NCBI GenBank assembly: GCA_011634665.1
Contig: WAEK01000001.1
Coordinates: forward strand, 3,690,001-3,751,571
Source of the DNA: Mortierella sp. BCC40632
Taxonomy: Eukaryota; Mortierellomycota; Mortierellomycetes; Mortierellales; Mortierellaceae
DNA length: 61,571 nucleotides
Direction of reading: 5' to 3'
Both the position numbers and the translations under genes were made by a program. The notes under the pieces were generated by a model. It was not told the origin of the DNA. It was given only the letters and a program-made list of their open reading frames with translations, and ran no database searches. This document shows positions 1 through 10,400 of this stretch, piece after piece (the first letter of the stretch is position 1; every line of letters starts with the position of its first letter).

Positions 1-482
1 AAAGAGTAGAGAATCCATGTGTTTATGAATGTGTATTGTGTGGAAGAGAGATAGAGAGTGTGTGTGTGTGTGTGTGTGTGAAAGTATGAGAGAGAGTGTG
101 TGTGAGTGAGTGAGAGAGAGAGAGAGAATGAATGAATGCATGACAGAACTAGAGGCATGTGTGCTGTTCATTCGTCATTCCACTCTCATTTTCGCCTACT
201 CACTCTCGCTCTCTTTCCTTTTTTTTCTTAGTCGGTGAACCTCATGTGGACACGCGAGGGTGGTGGGTGATTGAAGAAAAGAACAAAGGAGAGAAACAAA
301 CAAAAAAGAAAGAGAGATGGGATGAGAGGAGAGTGAAAGAGAAGGAAAGAAGAGAGCAGAGACCATGCAGCAGAGGACACATCTCTTGATGCTCGGGCAT
401 ACACACACACAACAGCAACACTCACTCGTTACAAATAAAAAGAAAAAGAAAAAAAAAAAAAAAAGAAAAAAAGAGAACGCAC
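1..482 (-). other. Part of intron 1 of the Rho2-like gene
   Basis: This interval follows the GT donor of the Rho2-like exon on the minus strand. It contains (GT)n and (GA)n microsatellites near 58-130 and an A-rich run near 434-475. No coding exon was recognised in it. The acceptor lies outside the window. Confidence 0.6.
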
Positions 483-596
483 CTTGGGGAAGTAGCCTAG
501 CGTGAACACGGAAAGCAATGAGGTCTTGCCACAGGCACCGTCGCCGACAATGACCAGCTTCCGACGAACAATGTCCTTGTCCTTTGTGTTTGACAT
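483..596 (-). CDS. rho2: Rho2-like small GTPase, first exon (partial gene)
   Basis: The first coding exon reads on the minus strand from an ATG at 596 to a donor site (GT at 482-481). It encodes 38 residues. Residues 18-25 form the P-loop GDGACGKT, followed by [12 protein letters not shown]. The wording [12 protein letters not shown] fits the fungal Rho2 subgroup better than Rho1/Cdc42, which usually have a TCLL-type sequence here. Rho GTPases are membrane-anchored switches; Rho2-type members act in cell-wall alpha-glucan and integrity signalling. The next exon should carry the switch I effector loop. I find nothing like it in bases 1-480, so the intron extends past the left edge. Calling this Rho2 rather than another Rho rests on one exon. 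Confidence 0.85.
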
Positions 597-1969
597 GTGT
601 GTTTGTGTATGTGATTAGTTGAAGTAAGAAAGTAGAGCGGGATTGCCGAAGGGAAGGGGAGGAGGAGGAGGAGGGGGGGGGTGTGGGGGGGTTCGAATCG
701 AGTTCCCGGATCGGCTTTTCGGAATCGGAAAGAAAGAGGGTTTTATCGATATATAGAGAGAGATATCAAACCGGGAAGCGATCGGAGATATATATATAGA
801 AAAGGACGCAAGACGGGGCGGATGGGGTGGAGGAAAAAGAAAAAGACGAAAAAGAAAAAAAAAAAAATATATAGGAGAGAGAAATAAAAAATAAATATAT
901 ATATATATATATAGAGAGTCAGAAAGAGGAGAACGAGAACAGGGTCAAAAGAGTTTTGGTCCATGCTGTGTGTGTGCAAGCAGGTTTGGGAATCTCTCTG
1001 TCTGTCTCTTGTTTCTCTCTCTCTCTATCTCTTTCTCTCTCTTTCTCTCTCTCTGTCTCTCTCTCTCTCTCTCTGTCCTTCATCAGAGCCATCCTACATT
1101 TCTCTCTCCTTCTCTCCTTTCATGTCTTTATTGTTCATTCCTTCTCTCTCTCTCTCTTTCTTTCTTTCTCTCTCTCTCTCCACACTCATCCCCACTCTTC
1201 TCCTCTTCTCTCACCTAGACTCCACGCAAAAAGGAAGAATGAAGAGACGACCAAATGAAGAAAGAAAAAAGAGGTGCAGACAATCCTTGTGATCCACTGC
1301 AACACCACAGAAGAATGACCAAAAGAAGGGTCATGCCATGGCCTAACAAGGGCTAGATGACAAGAGAGAGAGAGAGAGAGAGAACGAGTGGGCAAGAAAG
1401 AGTAAGAGTGAATAAAAAAAAAAAAAAAAAAAAAAAGCAATGGCAAAGAGAACACTACTACTCTCTCACACTCCAGGCACACAGCAAGAGTCAGGCACAG
1501 CCAGGCACAGCAACTCCAACAAACACTTCCACTCCCCTGTGGCCAAATATTCGCTCGACGTTCGACTCGGCTTGACTCGACTCGACTCTAGTCCAATCCA
1601 CGGTCATCCCCTTCTTACTTCTCCTTCACCACCTACCCTTCTCCCCGCTCTAATCTTTTTCTGTCTCGTCTCTTTCTCTCTCTCTCACTCTCTCACTCTC
1701 TCACTCTCTCACTCTCTCTCCTTTGGCCCCTGCTTGGCCAATGTTGTTGTTATTACTACTGCTGGATTACTATTATTATGACTTTTCTCCTGCTCCTTTT
1801 GGATCAAGAGAGAGAGGGTTTATCATTGTCTCCTTTCCTCAAAAAAAAAAAAAACTCTGGATCATCCCTTTTTTTTTTTTTTTTTTTTCTCCTTTCACTC
1901 TCTCCTCTCCTCAGCCTCTCCTCTCTCCTCTCCTCATACACCTCTTTTTATCTCGTTGATCCTGCCTGT

Positions 1970-2011
<42 letters not shown>

Positions 2012-2166
2012 GCCTTTTTTTTTTATTATCCTCATCAGTGTCTCTCTCTCTCTCTCTCTCTCTGCGGACTTTTCTTCGGTCTACTCCTCTGTCCCACAGA
2101 TCGATTGCAATCACAAGAGAAGAGAAACTGATCGAAAAAGAAAAGACCGACAGACACCAACGCTAT

Positions 2167-2201
<35 letters not shown>

Positions 2202-2354
2202 CTCTCTCTCTCCTCTTCTCTTTTAAAAAAAAAAAATGTCCTCTCACCCTTGGCTACACATCCCTTGATCGTGCTCGGTGCGTTCAATCCTTCTTCTATC
2301 ACAAAGAGCGCCTCGGGAAAAAAAAAAGTAAATGCTCCCAATGGAGCAAAATAG
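597..2354. other. Gene-free low-complexity region upstream of the Rho2-like gene
   Basis: No gene was recognised here. The interval holds the presumed 5' region of the minus-strand Rho2-like gene, an (AT)n tract near 895-913, and long CT-rich stretches with (CT)n and (TTTC)n microsatellites. Open frames in the CT-rich parts translate as Ser/Leu/Phe repeats (or Arg/Glu on the other strand) and are artefacts of composition. Confidence 0.6.
2167..2200. repeat. (TTTC)n microsatellite
   Basis: About eight uninterrupted TTTC units are followed by (TC)n. It is one of several dense pyrimidine tracts between 970 and 2225. Confidence 0.9.
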
Positions 2355-2575
2355 TGAAGAGAGTGGGATTCGAACCCACGCCTACGAATAGACCACGGCC
2401 TTAACGTGGCGCCTTAGACCAACTCGGCCATCTCTCCAGATCTTGGATGGTGGAGTTTTGATGCAAATAAGTATCTGTTCCATTAGGATCATAGTGAAAA
2501 CTCAAGATTTAACGCCTTTTCTCCTCATTTTCCGGCCCCTCCGGGGCCTAGGAACGATTATTTACACCTTCTCCT
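2290..2575 (-). repeat. Duplicated tRNA-Leu locus (arm 1)
   Basis: The flanks of this tRNA resemble those of the plus-strand copy at 48796. On the tRNA 5' side, about 135 bp match with scattered substitutions, including GATACTTATTTGCATCA and TTAAATCTTGAG. On the 3' side both copies start CACTATTTT and share a T-run followed by a C-GAG motif. The limits are approximate because I compared them by eye. Confidence 0.75.
2355..2437 (-). tRNA. tRNA-Leu(AAG), copy 1
   Basis: The minus strand folds as a cloverleaf. The acceptor stem GGAGAGA pairs with TCTCTTC, with one G-T pair. The D stem is GCC/GGC. The anticodon stem CCACG/CGTGG closes the loop TTAAGGC, giving anticodon AAG. A class II variable arm and a TTCGAAT T-loop follow. 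The discriminator base is A, as usual for leucine. The gene is 83 nt including the discriminator and has no intron. An apparently identical gene lies at 48796-48878 in the opposite orientation. Confidence 0.95.
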
Positions 2576-2738
2576 TATTCAATTGATGATTGGCTCGAGA
2601 AAATTGCGTTGGAGCGAACTTTTCCCTTGCAGATGGGCCTTGTTTTTTTTTTTTTTTTTTTTTGTGTGTTAAAATAGCGTATCAGTCGCTAAAGCAACAA
2701 GATCGAAACGGATCAGATGCGTGGTACTCTCCGTACAT

Positions 2739-2946
2739 GGGCCACGTAGGGAGCTGGCAATACGACCACTCATGCGTACGTGGGTGATGGCTGTTGAGTG
2801 TCTGGAGGCTGTTTAGATAGCTTTCATTCGCGGGTGTAATCCCGTTTTGGTACCAAGTGGCAACAGGGCGGCCGGAGCCGCCCTGGTCTTCTATAAACTC
2901 TACATGCCAAAGTGGGGTCTTTGTTAACAAAAAAAAAAAAAAAAAA
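2739..2946 (+). mobile_element. 5'-truncated non-LTR retroelement fragment with poly(A) tail
   Basis: A segment of about 190 bp ends in GTCTTTGTTAAC followed by about 17 A. It is similar to segments near 47775-47960 and to parts of 53605-54200, which lie in reverse orientation and are preceded by poly(T). It is bounded by a perfect 18-bp direct repeat, GTGGTACTCTCCGTACAT, at 2721-2738 and 2947-2964. A direct repeat of this length plus a poly(A) end and a truncated 5' end is the signature of target-primed reverse transcription. No open frame survives. Confidence 0.8.
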
Positions 2947-3166
2947 GTGGTACTCTCCGTACATTACAAAAAAAAAAAAAAAAGTGGAATATGCTGTAAG
3001 ATATTCTCTGCTACAGAAATGTTCCTGAGATCCAGGTATACTGTGATCCCTCAACACAGCTCTCTTGCAATTTTTTTTTTTTTGGTCCTGGTCAGGTGAG
3101 AGGGAAGCAGGGTCCTTCTGGGAAATGAGGGAGAGCCAAGCAGGGTCGCCTGTCCTAAAAGATACC

Positions 3167-3207
3167 TCCAGCCGAAACAGATTGTTAAAAAAAAAAAAAA
3201 AAAAAAT
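3167..3207 (+). mobile_element. Very short poly(A)-ended insertion with target duplication
   Basis: The 41-bp insert reads TCCAGCCGAAACAGATTGTT followed by about 20 A and a T. It is flanked by the direct repeat CTAAAAGATACC at 3155-3166 and 3208-3219. The TGTTA(n) end recalls the TGTTAAC-A(n) end of the element at 2739-2946. It is probably a heavily 5'-truncated copy of a related element. Confidence 0.6.
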
Positions 3208-3371
3208 CTAAAAGATACCAAGTGTCATGGAAAATACCTTGCTCTCCATGGGTTTTGATGCAGTATAAAGACTTTTTTTTTTTTCCCTCCTTTCTTTCTG
3301 GTTTTGTTACGGGAATAAAAGAACAAAGCAAGCGCTGCCAGATCCCTGTTTATTGGTTCTAACAATTCTTG

Positions 3372-5586
3372 CTACTGCTCCAATGACTGTTCCAGAGAAG
3401 ACTCCACTTCTTCATCTCCTTTATGCTCCCGCTCTGCTTGCTTGGTCCTCACAGACTGAAGCACTCGCTCTCGCAACAACTTCTCCCGGAGTTGATTCTC
3501 CAACGCAACTGTATCCGTCGACTTTTTCGAATCCCCTCCTTCATTCGTTTGCGCCACCGGTTCCTGTTCACTCCCTAATCTCGCCTCTTTGCTGGCTCGA
3601 TGTCCATTAGAAGTCGTCCTTCTCGATCTAGACCTCGATCGTGATCTTGATCCAGCAGATCGCGAACGCGAACGTGATTTTGCTGCCTTGATCACTCTTT
3701 CGCGAGATCGACTCCTCGATCCCACACGCCGCCGCTTCGTGTCCACTCGATAGTCATGACCTTCCCGAGCATCTCGCTCCCGTTCTCTCTCATAGCGTCC
3801 TCGTCCCCTTTCTCGGTCACGTTCACGTTCACGATCTCGACCCCGATAACGATCGTGGTCTCTGTCTCGTCCACTATGATGACTGTATCCTCCACTGACG
3901 CGACCGCGGCTCCGACTACGACTTGGACTACGGCCTCGACTGCGGCTACGACTACGACTACGGCTACGACTTGCATAGCTACGACGACGAGCATTCCGAC
4001 GATAATCCGGTTGTCTGTAATGATCCCGACGATCCCGACTACGTTCTCGTTCTCCTCGATTAGAGCGATCTTCTCCTCCTCTCCGACCATTGTCGTGGCG
4101 TCGATTCATACCTTGACCGCCTTCGCCATTACCGCCACGCTCTCTGCTCCTGGATCGATCATAATTTCTCCGACCACGATCTTCGATTTTTCTTTGGCCG
4201 AGAGGTCGTTGTTGCTCGGTGGATACTGTCGAGGAAGAGACAGGTGGTTCATGGCTTGCAGAATCCTGTTGTCAAGAATTGAATTGGATTTTTTTTTTCC
4301 CAATGCCTTGGTAAGTAATTACGAAATAGACATGAACAGTGAAGAACAAAAAAAAAGCAAGAGAATGGCATATAGAGTTGTTGCTGTTGTTTTCTTCTTC
4401 TTTTTACCGTAGTGTCAAAGGAGGTGGATGCTTTAGGTCGTGTGGCTTCCCGGATCGCTTGGGCCTTTTGACGAATCTCTGCCGCAACTGCTCTCTCCTT
4501 GTCTTCCTGCTCCCGTAGCTTTTTCAATTCCTCCTCGTTTTTGCTATTTTTTTTAAAAAAAAAACCCGTTTGAACAGGGACACAACGGTGAGCATGATGT
4601 CGTCGAGCATTAAGCGAAAGAGAGAAACGCAGAGAAAAAAAAAAGGTCACGATTCAGTACCTTGGCTCGCAAGAGTTCTTCTTTTGTCTGCTCCATAAAC
4701 TCCTTGGGGATTCCACCAACGCTGTTCTGCGCACTGAGCAACAACTTCCAGAGTTCCAGTACAAACACTTGTGAGTTCTTGTCAAGGAATCCCTGCAAGT
4801 TGATCTGCATTAGTTTTGGATCGGGTGACTAGAAGAGCGAGCGAGCAAGAGAGTGAGTGAGTGAGTGAGTGAGTGAGTGAGTGAGTGAGAATGAGTATGA
4901 AAGAGGATCTTTTTGGTTGGTGTCTGCTCAACAGTCGAACGATGAAGAAGAAGAAAAAAAAAAAAAGAAACAAAAAAAAGGGGGCCGCTTACAGGCTCTT
5001 CCAGCATCCCGATCGCATACTCGACCACGACTTCGTCTTCGATCCCGAGCAACTGACTGACACGATTCGCCATCCATCCTTTGATGACCAGCAGATTGAC
5101 TTTTTTCATGTTCACCTATTCTCGAGGAACGAGAGAGAGGAAAAAGGAGGAAAGACGAATGCAAACACGCACCATCTCATGAGGGTCAGTCTCTCAAAGT
5201 GAAGAAAAAAAAAAAAAAAAAGACATTAACATCTGTCGACAAGATCAAAGGACAAACCTTTTGATTAAACTCTGCAGGAAAACTCATCAACTTGAGCATC
5301 TTTTTCTGCTTATCGCTGAATCTGGCATCCTGTTCGGCACTGGTGCCCTGTGAGCAGATCCGGAATGGGTGTAACGAGTAGATTTCATTAGAACTATGGC
5401 TGTCCAAGCAGGCGGATGGAGGTCAAGAACGATGTCGAAGAGGAGAAGGAGGTAGTGGTGATGGTGGAGGTGAAGGTGAAGGTGGAGGTGGAGGAGCAAA
5501 GGATGCAATCCTGACAGCAGAAATAAAGAAAACGAAAGAGTCATGAGCGTGTGTATGAGGACCTCCTCTCTTTCCCTCTCTTGTTT

Positions 5587-5632
<46 letters not shown>

Positions 5633-5711
5633 ACACATTCTCGTTTTTTCCTTTTAAAAAAATGTTGCATTGTTGAGGAGAGCATACCTTGAAAAAGCCA
5701 GCATCACCCAT
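3372..5711 (-). CDS. SRRM1/SRm160-like PWI-domain, RS-rich splicing protein
   Basis: Six exons on the minus strand join to a 474-aa protein: 5711-5688, 5347-5258, 5115-4993, 4828-4661, about 4533-4408, and 4265-3372. All introns are phase 0. The N-terminus MGDAGFFKGTSAEQD closely follows animal SRRM1. Residues about 20-130 form the PWI domain, which binds nucleic acid in SRm160. Residues about 136-177 are a charged helix (EELKKLREQEDKERA). Residues about 195-410 are RS/RD/RE repeats, followed by a KLLRERVLQSVRTKQ tail. The protein should act in the nucleus as a splicing and mRNA-export coactivator. The signature tripeptide Pro-Trp-Ile is Gly-Trp-Met (51-53) here. The exon 5 acceptor is the least certain boundary: the obvious one, at AAATAG, gives the wrong phase, so I used the AG just before GAGGAATTG. 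Confidence 0.88.
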
Positions 5712-6934
5712 TGTGCGTGCGTGTGTGAATGTGTTGATGGATGGAGGTGATGGGATGGGGGAGATTTGACCGCTGGAAGAGGAGACAAGCTTATACCCAA
5801 GCCACCGAGTGTTCTTGTTCTTTGTCTCTCTCTCACACACACACACACTTTCTTCTTTCTTCAAATAGAACCAACCTTACCCTAACTTGTCCATCGGAAG
5901 ATTCCTTTTCCTGGATTCAAATGGCAGTGCAGGATGGAGGAGACCAATGCATCATCAAAGAAGAGAAACAACTCTGCTCAGAGTACAGAGCGTGTATATG
6001 TGCTTGGTGGCGGGAAAAAACAAGCGGCTCTGGGTGGTAGTGTTTATCCAGCAGCAAAGGAGAGAGAAAGAGTGGCGATTTTAATTATGGTCTTTGCCAA
6101 GGATCACAAGAAGAAAAGACAAAAGAAAAAGACAGTCGTGCAAAAGAGGCACGTTCTCCTTGACCCCAGACCAAAAGCGTACGTTGAAGGGACTCCACCC
6201 CACGGTCAATGGAAGGAAGGGCTCAGCCTTTGACCTTTAGGAATGACGGAGTACGGACCTGCAGTTGACTGCTGCGTCGCCTCCCTTTTTCAGAGACACA
6301 TAATAGACTTACATTAAGGAGCCGCAGCAATCTCATGCTTGGATATAGAGATTCTCTTGCATTCTTCAGCAAAGGGCCAGCGACAGACCCAAACCTCCAA
6401 AACAACCAGGCCGATCCTAGAACCCTCGACAACCATCTAGATCCCACACCGAAATCCACCTGACTTGGCCATTACTACGGGAGTAGGAAAGAGAAGCATG
6501 TGTGTGCGTGTGGCTGACCAATGCGCAGCTTTTCACAGGCGTGTGAGGGGCAGGACCCATTCGATGGACGAAACAGGAAAAGGATGTGCCCCGTTCCGTC
6601 TGGTGCCTCTGAAGGATCATGGAAAGGGATCAGAATAATGATCTCTATCTTTTTTTTCCTTTTTATTCGCGACGCGTGTCAACTGTCCTGGACGACGGGT
6701 CCCCTTCATCGTCATTACTGGGTAAAAGAGAAAAAAAAAAAAAAAAAATGTGCGAGAGAGCGAGAGCGGTAGCAAACGAGCTAAAAAGAAGATTGAGCGT
6801 GCAACACTTGTCCGCTTAGGTTCCCTCTCCGGCCGCAGCACAGGCAAAAAGGTCACAGAGCGCCGCAGGCGGGGGGAAGCAGAGGAGTGACTACGCCCAC
6901 TGAGGAAAAATGAACCCAGGACCTCTCCCTTTCC
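5712..6934. other. Intergenic region between divergent genes
   Basis: This is the head-to-head spacer between the SRRM1-like gene (minus) and the 7055 gene (plus). It holds CT/CA-rich tracts near 5820-5860 and short A and T runs. No gene was recognised. Confidence 0.5.
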
Positions 6935-6942
6935 TATAAATA
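6935..6942 (+). promoter_or_regulatory. TATA box of the 7055 gene
   Basis: TATAAATA lies about 113 bp before the ATG at 7055. It is followed by a CT-rich stretch typical of fungal transcription start regions. Confidence 0.6.
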
Positions 6943-7054
6943 CGACTTGAGTTTTTGAAAGCATCCCTTCTGTCCTTCAGTCATCTCTCACTCTCACTCT
7001 CTCTCACCTTCTCCCATCTAATACCTCGCTCTTCAGCGACCCACTTTGCTCGCC

Positions 7055-7762
7055 ATGTCGACCGCCATTTCCTTTACAACTGTCCCACTCCGGAACCCTT
7101 TCTCAGTCCTCTCAGAGCCTGACCACATCAACAACGACATTTCCACTCCCACACCAAGATCCACTCTCTCAAGAACCACAAGTACTGACAGTGCCATCTC
7201 TTCTTGGTCTGTCATCCACTCGACTGCAGATTCTGAAAATGAAGACGAAGACAACGATGTGCTCCTTCCTGAGCACGACAATGAACAACAGCTTGCACCT
7301 CTTGCCATCTCCACCCTCAGCGACGGATTCACAGAAATTTCCAAGGCCCCCACGGCCACCTCTGTCAACTCGTCCTCGGTAGCATCCAAGACCGATATCT
7401 GGGTCGTCAAAGTGGACAAGAAAAAGACCAAGCGACAGAAGAGACGTGAGAGAGGAACGGAGGGACTCCAGGCTATCCCCGAGTCTGGTTCGGATGAGCA
7501 GGAGGAGTATGAATACCACGAGTACCATAGCGATTTGATGCAAGATGACCGGTACATGGACATGACGGAACACGAGTTGTCCAAGTCAGTGAGTGCCACG
7601 AATCTAAAAAACATTCGGGTTGCTACAGCTCACGAGTTACAATTGCTTCGGGAATGTGGATTCTCTACAGAACAGTTTAGGGGCAGGCCTGGACATCTTC
7701 GGTATGTCCGAGCCAAGCCCGAGAAGAAGAAGGATTCATCTGACTCTTCGGACGACGAGTAA
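7055..7762 (+). CDS. Conserved-looking hypothetical acidic protein
   Basis: This is a single-exon frame of 235 aa; the family is not recognised. The start is the first ATG of the frame (CGCCATGTCG), downstream of a TATA box. The N-terminal half is Ser/Thr-rich (PTPRSTLSRTTSTDSAISSWS) with an acidic patch SENEDEDND. The centre carries TDIWVVKVDKKKTKRQKRRERG, a short hydrophobic strand followed by a strongly basic segment that could be a nuclear localisation signal. After an acidic Glu/Tyr-rich stretch comes the best-ordered part, ATAHELQLLRECGFSTEQFRG, and an SSDSSDDE tail with casein-kinase-2-like sites. No signal peptide or membrane segment is visible. Balanced codon use and dense charge patterning argue for a real gene. 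Confidence 0.75.
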   Translation: MSTAISFTTVPLRNPFSVLSEPDHINNDISTPTPRSTLSRTTSTDSAISSWSVIHSTADSENEDEDNDVLLPEHDNEQQLAPLAISTLSDGFTEISKAPTATSVNSSSVASKTDIWVVKVDKKKTKRQKRRERGTEGLQAIPESGSDEQEEYEYHEYHSDLMQDDRYMDMTEHELSKSVSATNLKNIRVATAHELQLLRECGFSTEQFRGRPGHLRYVRAKPEKKKDSSDSSDDE

Positions 7763-7861
7763 ATCTCTTTTCGCTCTTTTTTTTTATCATTATTTTCCTA
7801 GTGTATCTGTATAGTATGTTCTCCAATACAACATCTCTCCTCTCTCTCTCTCTCTCTTTAC

Positions 7862-7895
<34 letters not shown>
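7862..7895. repeat. (CTAT)n microsatellite
   Basis: Eight to nine CTAT units lie in the short spacer between the convergent genes ending at 7762 and 7920. A T-run follows. Confidence 0.9.
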
Positions 7896-7919
7896 GCTAC
7901 TTTTTTTTTTTTTTTTTAT

Positions 7920-8645
7920 CTACTTTGAAGACTCTTTGGGCTCTGGATCTTCAGGAGGTCTCTGCTTAATGATCCCCTTGGTAACAGGTGTTCTGTGGAT
8001 GGAATAACAGCAAATACGCTTGTACTGCTGAAATTTGGTCAAAAACTCTCTCCGTCCTTCCATTTCACATTCCATGCCAGTCTTGGTCATTACCCTTCGA
8101 CTGGCTCCATTCTCGACCAAAGCCTCGGCTCTGACAATATCTGCATCAAATTCCTTGTAAAGAATCTCATGAATCATAAACTCGGCCGATCGAGTCGTGT
8201 ATCCCTTTCCTGCGTATTCAGGGCTCACCCAGTATCCAATCTCAGCACACTTGAGTGGTTTTCCTGTTTCTGGATGAGGAGCCTCGTCCTTGCCTTCCTC
8301 TAGGGCTTCAAAAAAGAAATGGATCCATCCGATAATGGGGCCCTGGGGGGAGGTCCGGACAGCAAAGGCATTGTTGAATCCATACATCCTGAGTCTATCC
8401 CGCGCACGGTCAATTCGAGCTCGAGCATGGGATTCGAGAAACGGGAACTGGAAGCTAGAAGTGCCGTTGTAGACATCCATGTTGATGTTGAGGATACGGA
8501 CTAGCTCGGGAATGTCTGAATGAAAGACAGGGGTGAAATAGTGTGGAGGGTCGAGTGAGACCCTGTAGACACCTGTGCATTTTCCTGCTTTGAGCAATGC
8601 CTGCTCTTCTTCCTCGCGCGTCAGATCCGGCTCTGGATGTGGCAT
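7920..8645 (-). CDS. GNAT-family N-acetyltransferase (RimJ/RimL type)
   Basis: This is a 241-aa intronless frame on the minus strand. I placed the start at MPHPEPDLTREEEE because upstream sequence is poly-Phe/Leu from a T-run. The fold follows Acetyltransf_3 proteins. An N-terminal strand YFTPVFHSDIPELVRIL is followed by helices with conserved Arg/Phe. Then comes the EIGYWVSPEYAGKGYTT segment, the acetyl-CoA pyrophosphate-binding motif A (R/Q-x-x-G-x-G/A variant), followed by the helix SAEFMIHEIL. The C-terminal NGASRRVMTKTGMECEMEGR matches the usual N-x-x-S-x-x-V-x-x-K-x-G-M/F motif. It probably acetylates an amino group on a small molecule or protein N-terminus; the substrate cannot be read from sequence. 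No targeting signal is seen. It converges on the 7055 gene with a 157-bp spacer. Confidence 0.85.
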   Translation of the reverse strand: MPHPEPDLTREEEEQALLKAGKCTGVYRVSLDPPHYFTPVFHSDIPELVRILNINMDVYNGTSSFQFPFLESHARARIDRARDRLRMYGFNNAFAVRTSPQGPIIGWIHFFFEALEEGKDEAPHPETGKPLKCAEIGYWVSPEYAGKGYTTRSAEFMIHEILYKEFDADIVRAEALVENGASRRVMTKTGMECEMEGRREFLTKFQQYKRICCYSIHRTPVTKGIIKQRPPEDPEPKESSK

Positions 8646-9132
8646 GATCTTGTTTGTTGCTTCTGCTGGAGAAAGATGGGTGGTGGTGGTGGTGAGGAAA
8701 GGGGTATGGATATCGATTAGAAAGTGAAGAAAAGAGGAAAAAAAAAAAAAAAAAAAAAAAAGCACTGTTATTTGTAAAAGGAGATGTAAAGAGCCCGGTG
8801 ACAGAACAGAGACGGTCATCCATCAAGCCAAGCGTGCGAACAAAATTTGCCATGATGGGTCGTGACGCTGTTTTCAATCAGATTGACGCCGCTCTGTCCC
8901 CAACCCTCTCACCTCTCATTGATTTGGTCAAGATAGCCAACCAACGCCAAGGCGAGGCGAATGACCAACACTTGCCGCAGCGAAGAGAGTCTTCTCTCTC
9001 TCCCTCTTTTGTCTGAGCAATTTACTATCTTTTGAGCGACCTTTGTGTTTGCTTTGCATACTTTTCGTCTTTGATCCATGGGTTATGACCCAACTGACTC
9101 GATTCGACTCTCTTTCTCTCTCTCTCTCTCTT

Positions 9133-9163
<31 letters not shown>

Positions 9164-9553
9164 ACTAAAAAAGCCACGAAAATCTTAGGAGAATTGACGC
9201 GTGTTTGTCCCTGCAGATTCTGTTCAGACAACGATGAACTGTCCTAAAGACAATTCTCGCTCACTTCATCTCCTGACTTTGCTGAATGGATCGTTGAGCA
9301 TAGTCCGACATGTGACCATTCATGTTCTTGCATCACCAACCACCTAGCTAAACAGAGAGGTAATAATAATAAGAATAATAAGAATAACAATAAAATAGAT
9401 AGCCTTTTTTTTTTTTTTTTTTTTTTGTCTACGAGACCAGAGCAGCCACATGGTCTCGCAAAAGGCACAAAAGTAGCCGCTGTTCTATTCGAAATTCCGG
9501 CTCAAACTGGGTAGCGTGGGACAGCGACACGCAGCGACTGAATGAGTAGGTGG

Positions 9554-9607
<54 letters not shown>

Positions 9608-10400
9608 TGTGTAGAGAGAGAGAAAGAGAGTGAGAGTGTGTATGTATGAAAGAAGAATAGAAAGAGAGCGAGAGCGAGCGAGAGAGAGAGAGAGAGAAAA
9701 GAGAGAAAACGAGAAAGAAGAGAGAGAGAGAAGCAAAGAGAGGTCGAGTGAGAGAAAGGTCAACAGGTCCAGCCCAGCTGTGATCCGAACCCTCCACCTG
9801 CGTTGCCTCGTCTCTCTCGCTGCTTCACTACCTCTTTCTCTCTTTCTCTCTCTCTCTCTCTGCCTTGTCCTTTTTCCCCGGATCGAGCAATGACGAGCCT
9901 CTTCTTCTTTCCTTTCCTGCCCTCCTTCCTTCCTCGTCTTCTACCTACAGCCCCTTGTGCCGGTCGCATAGCGGCTCAGAGTCGGTATTTTTGCCGGAAC
10001 CGCATATCGTGTATTGGGTCCCCACCTGCAACCCTTGCATAAGCCCTCGACAGTCGTGGCGCTGGATTTTTTTTTTTTTTCCTCGACCACAACCTTCTTT
10101 TTCTTCTTCTTTTTTCCTTCTCTCTTGCTCGCTCGCTCTATTCTCACAATCCTACAAGCCCATCCGCTCTTGCTTCACTCCTTCATTCCTCCATTTACAC
10201 TCACCCACACAACCTCTCTCTTTTTCTTTCTTTTCTCTCTCTCTCTCTCTCTCTTCTTCTTCTACTTTTACTTCTTCTCCTTCACTCTTCCATCCCTATC
10301 ATCCTTCTCTCCACCGCTACATTCAAGCGTATCCTAGAGTAAACACACTCACACAACCTCTGACCTTTCTCCACCTTCGCTTCGACTTTTTTCTTCAAAG
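8646..10400. other. Intergenic, microsatellite-rich
   Basis: This is the divergent spacer between the GNAT gene (minus) and the subtilase gene (plus). It contains A- and T-runs, a long (AG)n tract at 9556-9597, and a CT-rich 5' region near 10205-10390 just before the subtilase ATG. No gene was supported; long open frames here are Ser/Leu or Arg/Glu repeats. Confidence 0.5.
9556..9597. repeat. (AG)n microsatellite
   Basis: About 21 AG dinucleotides are followed by a (GT)n tract. Confidence 0.9.

Noticed and set aside
743..2354. Many open frames of 60-130 codons on both strands
   Set aside because: They translate as Ser/Leu/Phe, Arg/Glu or Lys repeats from CT/GA/A microsatellites and have no domain or believable start.
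3756..4412. 218-aa Thr/Ser/Ile-rich plus-strand frame
   Set aside because: It is antisense to the RS-repeat exon of the SRRM1-like gene.
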